NCBI GenBank assembly: GCA_031379035.1
Contig: JANNEU010000428.1
Location: forward strand, 1 to 14,327
Length of the DNA stretch: 14,327 nucleotides
Origin: JABFRJ01 sp031379035
GTDB lineage: Bacteria > Pseudomonadota > Alphaproteobacteria > Rhizobiales > Hyphomicrobiaceae
Direction: 5' to 3'
Program-made: the position numbers and the translations under genes
Shown: one piece after another, positions 6,860 to 13,899 of the stretch
Position numbering within the stretch: the first letter of the stretch is position 1
How the letters are laid out: each line of letters opens with the position of its first letter
The notes under the pieces: model-generated
What the model was told of the DNA's origin: nothing
Seen by the model: only the letters and a program-made list of their open reading frames with translations
Databases searched by the model: none

Positions 6860-8764
6860 TCAGCGCTTTGCTGCGTCGCCGAACTGCAGTTCAGCCAACC
6901 GCGCGTAGAGCGCGCCCTTGGCGACGAGATCAGCGTGTGTGCCTTCCTCGACGATGCGGCCCTGGTCGAGAACCAGAATGCGGTCCGCTTCCAGAACCGT
7001 CGCTAACCGGTGCGCGATCACCAGGGTCGTCCGGTTGCGCATGACGCCTTCCAGCGCACGCTGCACGGCCACTTCGTTCTCCGCGTCGAGCGCGCTCGTT
7101 GCTTCGTCCAGCAGCAGTATGGGCGCGTTGCGCAGGATGGCACGGGCAATGGCAATGCGTTGGCGCTGGCCACCGGACAACGTCACACCACGCTCACCCA
7201 CCAGCGTGTCATAGCCTTGCGGCAGCGCGCGGATGAAGCCGTCCGCCTCCGCAGCGCGGGCCGCCGCTTCAATGGCAGACCGATCCGCGCCCGGTGCACC
7301 GTAGGCGATGTTACCGGCGATCGATTGCGCAAACAGGGCGATATCCTGGGGCACGAGTGCAATGCGCTGACGCACGGCCTGCGGATCGGCCTCGTTCACC
7401 GCGACGCCGTCGATGAGGACGCGCCCGGACTGCGGATCGTAAAAGCGCAACAGCAGCGAGAACAGCGTACTTTTGCCTGCGCCCGAAGGGCCGACTATGG
7501 CCACCGTCTCGCCCTGCCGGATATCGAAGGACACCCCATCGAGCGCGGGGCTATCCGGTCGCGTCGGATAGCGGAACGTGACATTGTCAAAGCGGATCGT
7601 ACCACGCGCCGGCTCGGCCAAGGCCACGGGATGAGCGGGTGCCTGGATAGCGGGTGCAATCGCCAGTAGCTCAGCAAGTCGGCCGGCTGAGCCGGCGGCT
7701 TGCGCCACTTCGCCCCACACTTCGGCGAGCTCGGCGAGCGCACCGCCGGCAAACAGCGCATAGAGGACAAACTGACTGAGCGTGCCGCCAGTCAGCTCCC
7801 CCGTCACCACACGGCTTGCGCCATACCACAGCACGCCGACGATGCTGGCCACCACCAACAGGATCGTCACTGCCGTCAGCACCGCGCGTGACGCAAGGCG
7901 ACCCCGTGCCGCTTCAAATGCGGTTTCACTGGCAGCCGCAAACTCGGCTCCCACAGGCGCTTCGTTGGTAGAGGCCTGCAGCGTGCGGATCGCGGCGAGG
8001 TTCTCGGCGGCGTAGGCCGACGCCTCGGCAAACGTATCCTGAGCTGCCCGCGATTTTCCCGTGACGGCGCGGCCCGCTGCCATCAGCGGCAGCACAATGG
8101 CGGGAATTGCCAGCGCCGTCAGACTGGTGAGCCACGGGCTGGTCGCGATCATCATCGCCACCGCGCCGATCAGCATAATCACATTGCGCACGGCCTGGCT
8201 CATCGTTGACCCAGAGGCGGCTTTAAGCTGCGTTGTATCCGCGGTCAGCCGGCTCATGATCTCGCCGGAGCGTGTCGTTTCGTAAAACGCTGGTCCGAGG
8301 GTGATCAGGTGCTTGAACAGATCCGCGCGCAGGTCCGCCACCACCCGCTCGCCCAACCAATTCACGCAATAAAAGCGTGCCGAACTGGCCACCGCGATGG
8401 AGGCCCCCAGCGCAATCAGGAACAGAAACGAACTGTTGATGATCGCGCTATCACCACCCGAAAAGCCCTGATCGATCATGCGGCGCACAGCGATGGGCAA
8501 CAGCAACATCGCGGCCGCCGAGCCAAGCATCGCCAGCGCCGCCCATGCCAGCATGTGCCGCTGCCGGAGAATGTAGGGCTTCAGCGTCCAAAGGGCTGAG
8601 AGCGGTGGCCGCACCTTTTCAGTGGTCGTGGCTACCACGGCTTCCGGGATGGACTCCGCCGCTACCAGCGGACGCACTGGGGCTTCGGTCCTGAGGTTGT
8701 GTGGCCCTGCCGTGGGCTGGGGCCCATCCGAGGTCAATACAGCGGTGGAGCGGCGGTCAGCCAA
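6860..8764 (-). CDS. ABCB-type exporter half-transporter (permease fused to ATPase)
   Basis: The 634-aa protein is a type IV ABC half-transporter that would work as a homodimer in the inner membrane to export lipids, drugs or other hydrophobic molecules. After a Pro/Ala-rich N-terminal extension (about 1-55), the six-helix permease spans about 60-350. The ATPase (about 388-630) has every motif: Walker A GPSGAGKST (425-433), Q-loop VPQD (471-474), signature LSGGQ (529-533), Walker B ILLLDEAT (549-556), D-loop SALD and H-loop His585. The substrate cannot be told from sequence; MsbA-like, multidrug and heavy-metal exporter relatives all share this layout. The start is uncertain: the frame opens with TTG at 8764 after an upstream stop and without a clear ribosome binding site. 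GTG codons at residues 31 and 43 are alternatives, and no in-frame ATG precedes the first helix. The dehydrogenase gene follows after 71 nt. Confidence 0.92.
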   Translation of the reverse strand: MADRRSTAVLTSDGPQPTAGPHNLRTEAPVRPLVAAESIPEAVVATTTEKVRPPLSALWTLKPYILRQRHMLAWAALAMLGSAAAMLLLPIAVRRMIDQGFSGGDSAIINSSFLFLIALGASIAVASSARFYCVNWLGERVVADLRADLFKHLITLGPAFYETTRSGEIMSRLTADTTQLKAASGSTMSQAVRNVIMLIGAVAMMIATSPWLTSLTALAIPAIVLPLMAAGRAVTGKSRAAQDTFAEASAYAAENLAAIRTLQASTNEAPVGAEFAAASETAFEAARGRLASRAVLTAVTILLVVASIVGVLWYGASRVVTGELTGGTLSQFVLYALFAGGALAELAEVWGEVAQAAGSAGRLAELLAIAPAIQAPAHPVALAEPARGTIRFDNVTFRYPTRPDSPALDGVSFDIRQGETVAIVGPSGAGKSTLFSLLLRFYDPQSGRVLIDGVAVNEADPQAVRQRIALVPQDIALFAQSIAGNIAYGAPGADRSAIEAAARAAEADGFIRALPQGYDTLVGERGVTLSGGQRQRIAIARAILRNAPILLLDEATSALDAENEVAVQRALEGVMRNRTTLVIAHRLATVLEADRILVLDQGRIVEEGTHADLVAKGALYARLAELQFGDAAKR

Positions 8765-9053
8765 TCGAAACGTCCATCAGTTTTCGGGGGGCCGGAGCGC
8801 TGCCGACCGAGATTTTCGCACAATGCCAACCGGGCAGGGTGATAGCAAGTGAGGCATAACGGTCAATCGCTCAGTGCCGGGGCTCAGTGCCGGCGAACCA
8901 GCCACCCCGTGCGGACCCGCCGAACAATGGCGATGGTCGATGTGTTGGATCAGTTTAATTCAAAATCCACCGTCTCTGATCGTTTGCATTGCAATGAACT
9001 GCCATCCTGCTTATCCCATGATCCCGAGGGGCAAATTACCTGAGCAGTGCAGA
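8765..9053. other. Divergent intergenic region between the ABC exporter and the 104-aa protein
   Basis: No gene is supported in these 289 nt. The frame that runs into the 104-aa protein from 8874 reads as Pro/Cys/Trp-rich non-protein-like sequence and has no ribosome binding site until the ATG at 9054. The stretch holds a short tandem repeat (8869-8893) and an AT-rich patch at about 8950-8970, the best place for a plus-strand promoter, though no clear -35/-10 pair is visible. Confidence 0.45.
8869..8893. repeat. Two tandem copies of a 12-nt word, 13-nt period
   Basis: GCTCAGTGCCGG occurs exactly at 8869-8880 and 8882-8893. The copies fall in the divergent gap, about 105 nt upstream of the ABC exporter start and about 160 nt upstream of the 104-aa protein. 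They could be paired half-sites for a regulator or a small slippage duplication. Confidence 0.6.
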
Positions 9054-9368
9054 ATGATTACGCAACAAAAGAGCGAAAAATCGCTTCATCAACTCCTGGC
9101 TGCGCGACGCGAGATCGCCGAACTCGGAGGCAGGGTGGTGCCTGGCGCATGCTACGGCACCTTGGTGATCCTGGGCGAGCGGCCGCTGGGGTTGTGGAGC
9201 ATACTTGATGATCAGTATGTGTTCCGCGAACTTGCCAATTACCAGCCTGCCATCACCGTCTCCAGTGCCGCCGAGGCCGTCGAAGTCACCATCGCCCTTA
9301 TGGTCCTGTGCCGTCAGGGCTGGGCTGAGCGCTTTGGGCCCATCAAAACCGATCAGGCGGCCGCCTGA
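9054..9368 (+). CDS. Hypothetical protein, 104 aa, upstream of grxD
   Basis: I do not recognise this protein. It appears soluble: an N-terminal charged helix (about 5-24, with LHQLLAARREIAEL), a Gly/Val/Leu-rich central part with alternating strands (about 27-52), then a segment containing ELANYQP (59-65) and a C-terminal helix around EAVEVTIALMVLCRQGW (74-90). Cys33 and Cys86 are the only cysteines, with no metal-binding pattern. The ATG at 9054 is chosen because the reading becomes protein-like there; the upstream GAGCAG is a weak ribosome binding site, and ATG codons at 8994 and 9018 in the same frame have none better. The next gene, grxD, begins 105 nt later behind its own candidate promoter, so a functional link to glutaredoxin is only positional. 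Confidence 0.6.
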   Translation: MITQQKSEKSLHQLLAARREIAELGGRVVPGACYGTLVILGERPLGLWSILDDQYVFRELANYQPAITVSSAAEAVEVTIALMVLCRQGWAERFGPIKTDQAAA

Positions 9369-9380
9369 AGAGTGCGGATC

Positions 9381-9406
9381 GGCATTGACACCGCTGTGCC
9401 AATGCC
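9381..9406. promoter_or_regulatory. Imperfect 26-bp palindrome overlapping the candidate grxD promoter
   Basis: GGCATTGACAC (9381-9391) faces GTGCCAATGCC (9396-9406) across a 4-nt centre, matching at 10 of 11 positions. The left arm contains the -35 hexamer TTGACA and the right arm fills the spacer. This is where a repressor dimer would bind. No T-run follows, so it is a poor terminator for the 104-aa gene. The regulator is unknown, and the arms do not match an IscR, Irr or Fur site that I know. Confidence 0.45.
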
Positions 9407-9412
9407 TACATC
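9385..9412 (+). promoter_or_regulatory. Candidate sigma-70-type promoter of grxD
   Basis: TTGACA (9385-9390) is a perfect -35 consensus. The best -10 at 16-nt spacing is TACATC (9407-9412), only 3 of 6 matches. A start near 9420 would give a leader of about 55 nt before the grxD ATG. Plausible from position, not proven. Confidence 0.35.
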
Positions 9413-9462
9413 TCGATCACACTTTGCTGGCCCGATCCCGGGCGGCGATGCCGAGGAGCCGC

Positions 9463-9468
9463 AGGAGA
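9463..9468 (+). promoter_or_regulatory. Ribosome binding site of grxD
   Basis: AGGAGA, 5 nt before the ATG at 9474. It decides the start: the open frame extends 34 codons further upstream, but glutaredoxins of this class begin here. Confidence 0.8.
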
Positions 9469-9473
9469 CCGCC

Positions 9474-9824
9474 ATGAGCGAGCAAACCGTCCACGATTGG
9501 ATCCGCAAGACCGTGTCGTCGAACGACGTCGTCGTGTTCATGAAGGGCACCAAGCAGTTCCCGCAGTGCGGCTTTTCGGGCCAAGTTGCACAGATCCTGG
9601 GCCACGTCGGCGTTGTCTACAAGGACGTCAACGTCTTAGAAGACGCGGGTATTCGCGAAGGTATCAAGTCATTCTCAGACTGGCCGACCATTCCGCAGCT
9701 TTATGTCAAGGGCGAGTTCGTCGGCGGCTGCGACATCATTCGCGAGATGTTCCAAGAAGGCGAGCTGACGCAACTCCTCGACGAGAAACATATCCCCTAC
9801 GACAAGTCCAAATTGTCGGCTTGA
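9474..9824 (+). CDS. grxD: Monothiol glutaredoxin, CGFS type (Grx4/GrxD)
   Basis: The 116-aa protein is a class II glutaredoxin. These proteins bind a [2Fe-2S] cluster as a glutathione-bridged dimer and pass it to targets or to BolA partners; they have little reductase activity. The CGFS active site is at 32-35, preceded by the conserved Lys24 in FMKGT (22-26). WPTIPQLYV (70-78) carries the cis-proline, and GGCD (84-87) is the glutathione-binding end motif. The length equals the E. coli GrxD class (about 115 aa). In many alphaproteobacteria this gene sits beside bolA or purL; neither is here. Upstream lie a candidate promoter and palindrome. Downstream, the convergent paaI gene ends 20 nt away and contains a hairpin that could also stop grxD transcription. 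Confidence 0.97.
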   Translation: MSEQTVHDWIRKTVSSNDVVVFMKGTKQFPQCGFSGQVAQILGHVGVVYKDVNVLEDAGIREGIKSFSDWPTIPQLYVKGEFVGGCDIIREMFQEGELTQLLDEKHIPYDKSKLSA

Positions 9825-9844
9825 ACGCTCCCGGATGCCGCGCC

Positions 9845-10285
9845 TTAAAGCCCCGGCACGAGCGTGCCGGGTATGGCGCGGGAATGGCCGCGAAACTCAG
9901 CGATGACAATCCCGTCGTGATCGGACACCATCACGTCGTAGATGCCTGACCGCTCGCCGCGCTGGCGTTCGCGCGCCGTCGCGGTCAACGTCATGCCGAG
10001 CTTACCAGGGGCCAGATAGGAAATCTGGCAGTGCTGCGCCACGTGCCGCTGCCCCCGGCTGTTGCAGGCGTAGGCAAACGCGCTATCAGCCAGCGTAAAA
10101 ATGAAACCGCCGTGAGCGAGGCCGTGGCCGTTGACCATGGCCGCCGTCACGGTCATCGACAGGGCAGCGATCCCTGGCTCCACCCGGACAATGACCATCC
10201 CCAGGCCGTTGGTCGCCCGGTCATCGGCCCACATGGCAGCCGCAGATTTTTCCGCAATCTCGGCTGCACTCATCGCCTCGGCCAT
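9845..10285 (-). CDS. paaI: Hotdog-fold thioesterase, PaaI family
   Basis: The 146-aa protein belongs to the PaaI hotdog thioesterases, which hydrolyse aryl- or hydroxyphenylacetyl-CoA and are thought to release trapped CoA during phenylacetate degradation. The family core NGHGLAHGGFIFTLADSAF (52-70) includes Asn52, the HGG turn (58-60) and the catalytic Asp67. The end FRGHSRAIP (131-139) also fits. It begins 5 nt after the paaG stop, a typical operon arrangement. The ATG at 10285 is preferred, with a GA-rich GGGAGA about 11 nt upstream; an in-frame ATG at 10273 is possible but would lie too close to its only Shine-Dalgarno-like stretch. The last codons overlap a hairpin (9852-9871). Other hotdog thioesterases use the same fold, so the substrate remains inferred from family and neighbour. 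Confidence 0.92.
   Translation of the reverse strand: MAEAMSAAEIAEKSAAAMWADDRATNGLGMVIVRVEPGIAALSMTVTAAMVNGHGLAHGGFIFTLADSAFAYACNSRGQRHVAQHCQISYLAPGKLGMTLTATARERQRGERSGIYDVMVSDHDGIVIAEFRGHSRAIPGTLVPGL
9852..9871 (-). terminator. Hairpin inside the 3' end of paaI, likely terminator
   Basis: CCCGGCAC (9852-9859) pairs with GTGCCGGG (9864-9871) across a 4-nt loop, a perfect 8-bp GC stem. On the minus strand it is followed by GCTTTAAGG, with the paaI stop TAA (9847-9845) inside the tail, so the stem encodes the final residues PGTLVPG. It sits 27 nt after the grxD stop and could serve both convergent genes. The tail has only three Ts, so efficiency is uncertain. Confidence 0.5.
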
Positions 10286-10290
10286 CGTTC

Positions 10291-11097
10291 TCAGTGTCTC
10301 CCGGCGAATTTCGGTGCCCGCTTTTCAAAGAAAGCCGTCACCCCCTCGGCATAGTCGGGCGCGGTTGCAAGCCGTTGCTGCAGGGTACGCTCGACTTCGA
10401 GCTGTTGATCGAGCGTATTGGTCTCGGCTTTAGATAACGCTTCGCGGATCGTCACGAGGGCCGTTGTGGACGACTGGGCAAACTTCTGCGCCATTGCTTC
10501 AGCGGCCGGGATCAAGTTCGCGTCGTCAAAAGCCTTATAGATCATGCCCCAGTTCTCAGCTGTCGTGGCATCAATCGGTTCGGCCAGCATGGCGAGCGCG
10601 CGTGCCCGCGCCGGACCAACAAGCCGTGGCAAAGTCCAGGTTCCGCCGGCATCCGGCATCAGTCCAATTTTCGCGAACGCCTGCAGAAACTTCGCCGATT
10701 TGGCTGCGATCACGATGTCACAAGCGAGCGCGATGTTGGCACCAGCGCCGGCCGCAATTCCATTAACGGCGCAGATAATCGGCACCGGAAACGCTGCCAG
10801 GCGGCGGATGAGCGGATTATAGTGCAAGCCCAAGGTGTCATTGAGGTTGGGTGTCTCGCCAGATTTCGCGGTCACGGACCGGTCGCTCAAGTCCTGGCCA
10901 GCGCAGAACCCGCGCCCGGCCCCGGTCAGGATCACCGCACGGCACGTCCTGTCAGCCTCCGCTCGATCAAGCGCGGCCTTTAGGTCTGCATGCTGCTGGG
11001 CATTGAAACTGTTGAGTTTGTCGGGACGGTTCAGCGTCACGATGTGGTAACCGTCGCGGAGATCGGACGTCACGGTGGATTTCTCGGCGGTCGTCAT
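10291..11097 (-). CDS. paaG: Enoyl-CoA isomerase/hydratase family, PaaG type
   Basis: This 268-aa crotonase-fold protein closely resembles PaaG, the isomerase that turns the phenylacetyl-CoA ring epoxide into the oxepin-CoA. The oxyanion hole is formed around FCAGQDL (64-70) and Gly117 in AAGAGAN. The two hydratase glutamates of crotonase are replaced, by Asn121 and Phe141, while Asp149 in LMPDAGGTW is present; this Asp is the sole catalytic acid of E. coli PaaG. So an isomerase is better supported than a plain hydratase. The C-terminal TAPDYAEGVTAFFEKRAPKF is the usual family ending. The open frame extends to 11247, but the first 50 residues are unlike the family. The ATG at 11097 gives the normal length; the ATG at 11118 is a near alternative. 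The paaI-like gene follows after 5 nt, so the two form an operon. The ring 1,2-epoxidase genes paaABCDE are not in the window. Confidence 0.93.
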   Translation of the reverse strand: MTTAEKSTVTSDLRDGYHIVTLNRPDKLNSFNAQQHADLKAALDRAEADRTCRAVILTGAGRGFCAGQDLSDRSVTAKSGETPNLNDTLGLHYNPLIRRLAAFPVPIICAVNGIAAGAGANIALACDIVIAAKSAKFLQAFAKIGLMPDAGGTWTLPRLVGPARARALAMLAEPIDATTAENWGMIYKAFDDANLIPAAEAMAQKFAQSSTTALVTIREALSKAETNTLDQQLEVERTLQQRLATAPDYAEGVTAFFEKRAPKFAGRH

Positions 11098-11632
11098 ACG
11101 GGCCCCCAGGGCATTCATTGATGGCGCTCGCTGGCGCATGTGCGGCACGATGAGATGCTGGCATAGTTCCAATCGCATCGCAAAAGCCGTCTCTCTCGGA
11201 CTGTCTTGTGCGCGCCCTTCGCGCTCATAGGTTCCACACGATTGCAAGCGGCAACCGTCCGTCCCTGCCCACGTCTGGAACTAGCTCTTTTGCGGCCCGT
11301 AAGTCTTGGATGGCGCCGAAACTTTATCTATAGTAAAGGCGTCGATGGGGGAGTTTGTCACAGCCCAGCTCATTGGCTGCGGGCAGGGCACGTGCGTGCT
11401 ACGGACCGCGGTCATCAGGATGGGGCAAGGCGCTCTAGCGCTTGGCAATCTGCTGTGCGGCGTAGTCACGAGGACGACCGGTAATGTTCGACGGATGTCG
11501 AGGGTTTACGGCGACACGAGACTGCACCGGCAGGGGCGGTGGTGGCAAAATCCCAACTTACGTCAGAAGTCGCGGTGCCGGCGATAAGCTCGGCACCCGC
11601 AAGCGCCTCGGACTGGTTGGAGTTGTTGTGGC
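11098..11632. other. Divergent intergenic region between paaG and the OmpA-like gene
   Basis: About 535 nt without a supported gene. Its left part (11098-11247) is open in frame with paaG but reads as untypical N-terminal sequence. The right part (11248-11632) is an unusually long leader for the OmpA-like gene. It contains a candidate promoter (11306-11334), a bulged near-palindrome around CGCTCTAGCG (11426-11445), and a 7-bp inverted repeat GGTGCCG/CGGCACC with a 10-nt loop (11574-11597) that ends 35 nt before the ATG. Short plus-strand frames here (for example 11306-11587) lack ribosome binding sites and protein-like composition. Confidence 0.5.
11306..11334 (+). promoter_or_regulatory. Possible promoter upstream of the OmpA-like gene
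   Basis: TATAGT (11329-11334) matches the -10 consensus at 5 of 6 positions. The -35 candidate TTGGAT (11306-11311), at 17-nt spacing, matches only the TTG. It would give a leader of about 290 nt. Weak evidence. Confidence 0.25.
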
Positions 11633-13837
11633 ATGAAATGCAATCCGTTGCGCTGGCTCTGGGGCTTGTTGCCAGTCGTACTGCTGGCTTGGGCGGCAAC
11701 CCAATTTTCGCGCGCTGACATCGAGACCGATCTCAAAAAGCGGGTCGATAGTCAGCTCTCGTCGTCTGGTTTCAAGTGGCAACAGACCGGTTTTTCTGGC
11801 CGCGATGGGCAGATCACTGGTACGGCTGCAGATGAAGCTGACCCTGGCCGCGCCAACGATATCGCGCGCAGCATTTGGGGTGTGCGCATCGTCGAGAATA
11901 AAGCGACCGTCGTTGACAAAGTGGACAAGTATCAGTGGTCGGCATCGAAGGCCGGCACGCGGCTGACGCTGGGTGGGTTTGTGCCTAACGACAGTGTCCG
12001 CGCTGAAATCGTCAAGACGGCAAAGAGCAATTTCCCTGGTCATGACGTTGTCGATGAAATGAAACTTGCGCGCGGTGTTCCGTCGGATGCTTGGCTGGGT
12101 GGTGTCGGCTTTGGATTGAAGCAACTGTCTGGTTTGAAGACTGGTGATGCAAAGCTCGACGGGCTGTCGCTCACTCTGGTCGGCGAGGCGGGCGATAGTA
12201 AAGCCTATCGAGCGGTTAAAACTGCGCTTGCCAACGAACTGCCGCGCGGTGTGAAGCTGGGCGACGAGCGGGTGGTGGCTCCGGTTGCAAAACCATTTAT
12301 CTGGTCGGCCAAGCACAGTGGTGGTCAGGTCTTGCTGTCAGGCTTTGTGCCTGAACGTGCGCGGGCTGACATCATCACAGCGGTCAGGTCGGCGTTTCCA
12401 AGGGCAACCGTGACTGACAGGATGGACGTAGCCGAGGGTGCTGCCAACGGGCACGCGGCCGCCGTTACCTCCGCGATCAAAGAACTCGCTCGCCTTGAGG
12501 AAGGCAGTGCCGACGTCCGCGATGCGGCCGTTTCGGTGCAAGGTGTGGCGTCTGATCAAGATGTGCAAACCGCTGTTCGGCAAAGCCTAAGCCGCAGCAT
12601 GCCGCAAGGCTTTCGCTTGACTGAGGCAATCACGGCTCGCGAGAGCGCGCCGAAGCCCATCAGTCCCTACACGACCAGTGCGGTTGCAGACGCCACCGCT
12701 GTCGTACTGTCAGGTTATGCACCGACCGAGGCGGCCCGCGATCAGCTGGTGCAATTGGCGCGGCAAAAGTTTCCGGGACGCCGGATCGACAACCGTTTGC
12801 AAGTCGCACCCGGCGCGTTTCCAGGATGGCAGAATTGCGTCGATCAGGCCCTTACCGGTGTCGCGCGACTAGGTGCCGGCAAAATTGCTATGACCGACAA
12901 GTTGCTCGACGTGGCGGGCGCAACGGACGACGAAGAGCTGGCTGGGGCAGTTCCGCGCGACATCCGGCAGGGTGTCAGGGCAGATTGTGATGCCAACGTG
13001 CGCGTTGATGTTTTGGCAGAAGCGGTGCCGGACCTGGTCTGGCGCGCTACTTACAAAGGCAATGATGTCATCCTTGATGGCGATGTCTCGAGTGCGGTCG
13101 CCAAAAATGGATTGTTGGCGTCGTCTCAGCGTCTGTTTCCTGGTAAAACAATCGTCGATCGCATGCGGATTATTGAGACGCGATCACGGGCTTGGCCATC
13201 GGCGGCGGAGCAGGGCTTGGTTGCGCTAGCCGACCTCAAAGAAGGCAGTGCAACGCTGGTGCGTCAGGATTTGACGGTAACGGGCGAAGCGGCGGATCAA
13301 TCCACTGTTGATCGGGTCAAATCCCGGCTCGCTCGCGAGCTTGCGAAAGGTTACACGGGCCGCGATCAAATCAAGGTTGCGGTTCTGGCGCCGGCTCCGA
13401 CACAGCCTCCCCCTGCCGCGACACCCGCACCGGTGCCAACGCCCCCAGCGCCGCGCCTCGATACGACCCAAGCCGCGTGTCAGAGTTCGCTGCAAGCGAC
13501 GGCGCGCGAGGGGATCATCCGATTTGAGCGCGCCAGTGCCGTGCTGACGCGTGAAAGCTTTCCAACCCTGGACAAGCTGGCCTCGGCCGCTCGCGCCTGT
13601 GGCTCGGTGGTGATCGAGATCGAGGGCCACACTGACGCTGAAGGAACCCCCGACCGGAACCAAAAACTCTCAGACCGGCGCGCACAATCCGTGGTCGATT
13701 ATCTGACACGGTCCGGGGTTGATCGACAGCAGCTTAACGCGATCGGCTATGGCGAAACGCGGCCGCTCGTGCCCAACGATACGTCCGACAATCGCGCTAA
13801 GAACCGCCGCATCGAATTCACTGCAAAGCCGCGCTGA
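11633..13837 (+). CDS. OmpA-family protein with tandem BON-like repeats, membrane-anchored
   Basis: The 734-aa protein probably spans from the inner membrane into the periplasm and holds peptidoglycan. Residues 8-24 form one hydrophobic helix after a short basic start, better read as an anchor than a cleaved signal. A half module (about 27-96) and four repeats of about 122 residues (98-586) follow. Each repeat has a GGFVP-like strand, a helix ending in FPG-like residues, then a second BON-like half with an L-x-x-G-S-A-like turn. A Pro/Ala linker (587-609) leads to an OmpA C-terminal domain (about 612-732): EGHTDAEGTP with Asp668, the LSDRRAQSVVDYL helix, GYGETRP, and NRAKNRRIEF with Arg725. 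This is the diaminopimelate-binding arrangement. Cys616 and Cys656 likely form a disulfide. The best-known BON-plus-OmpA protein is mycobacterial ArfA/OmpATb, with one BON region; here there are many. The ATG has GGAG 10 nt upstream. The gene seems slightly poorer in GC than its neighbours. Exact role unknown. Confidence 0.92.
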   Translation: MKCNPLRWLWGLLPVVLLAWAATQFSRADIETDLKKRVDSQLSSSGFKWQQTGFSGRDGQITGTAADEADPGRANDIARSIWGVRIVENKATVVDKVDKYQWSASKAGTRLTLGGFVPNDSVRAEIVKTAKSNFPGHDVVDEMKLARGVPSDAWLGGVGFGLKQLSGLKTGDAKLDGLSLTLVGEAGDSKAYRAVKTALANELPRGVKLGDERVVAPVAKPFIWSAKHSGGQVLLSGFVPERARADIITAVRSAFPRATVTDRMDVAEGAANGHAAAVTSAIKELARLEEGSADVRDAAVSVQGVASDQDVQTAVRQSLSRSMPQGFRLTEAITARESAPKPISPYTTSAVADATAVVLSGYAPTEAARDQLVQLARQKFPGRRIDNRLQVAPGAFPGWQNCVDQALTGVARLGAGKIAMTDKLLDVAGATDDEELAGAVPRDIRQGVRADCDANVRVDVLAEAVPDLVWRATYKGNDVILDGDVSSAVAKNGLLASSQRLFPGKTIVDRMRIIETRSRAWPSAAEQGLVALADLKEGSATLVRQDLTVTGEAADQSTVDRVKSRLARELAKGYTGRDQIKVAVLAPAPTQPPPAATPAPVPTPPAPRLDTTQAACQSSLQATAREGIIRFERASAVLTRESFPTLDKLASAARACGSVVIEIEGHTDAEGTPDRNQKLSDRRAQSVVDYLTRSGVDRQQLNAIGYGETRPLVPNDTSDNRAKNRRIEFTAKPR
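11924..13390 (+). repeat. Four protein-level tandem repeats of ~122 codons inside the OmpA-like gene
   Basis: Landmarks recur with a regular period. The GGFVP-type strand is at residues 114, 236, 360 and 482 (steps 122, 124, 122). The FP pair is at 134, 255, 380 and 502 (121, 125, 122). The glycine of the second-half turn is at 171, 291, 416 and 538 (120, 125, 122). The Trp of the opening strand is at 102, 224 and 470, replaced by Tyr/Thr at about 346. At DNA level the copies are strongly diverged, so the duplication is old. Copy 3 lacks the Trp, and copy 4 lacks the FVP signature (DGDVS instead). Confidence 0.8.
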
Positions 13838-13899
13838 ACACATGACAGCGGCAGCCGCACGCACCATTCGGCGCGGCGCGCACAACCTGGAATACGACG

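Noticed and set aside
9372..9473. 34-residue N-terminal extension of the glutaredoxin
   Set aside because: It covers the palindrome and promoter region, is unlike glutaredoxins, and the AGGAGA before 9474 sets the start.
11558..12316. 252-codon open frame opposite the start of the OmpA-like gene
   Set aside because: It mirrors the clear membrane anchor and repeat region on the other strand, and its translation is Arg/Ser/Pro-rich with no recognisable domain.
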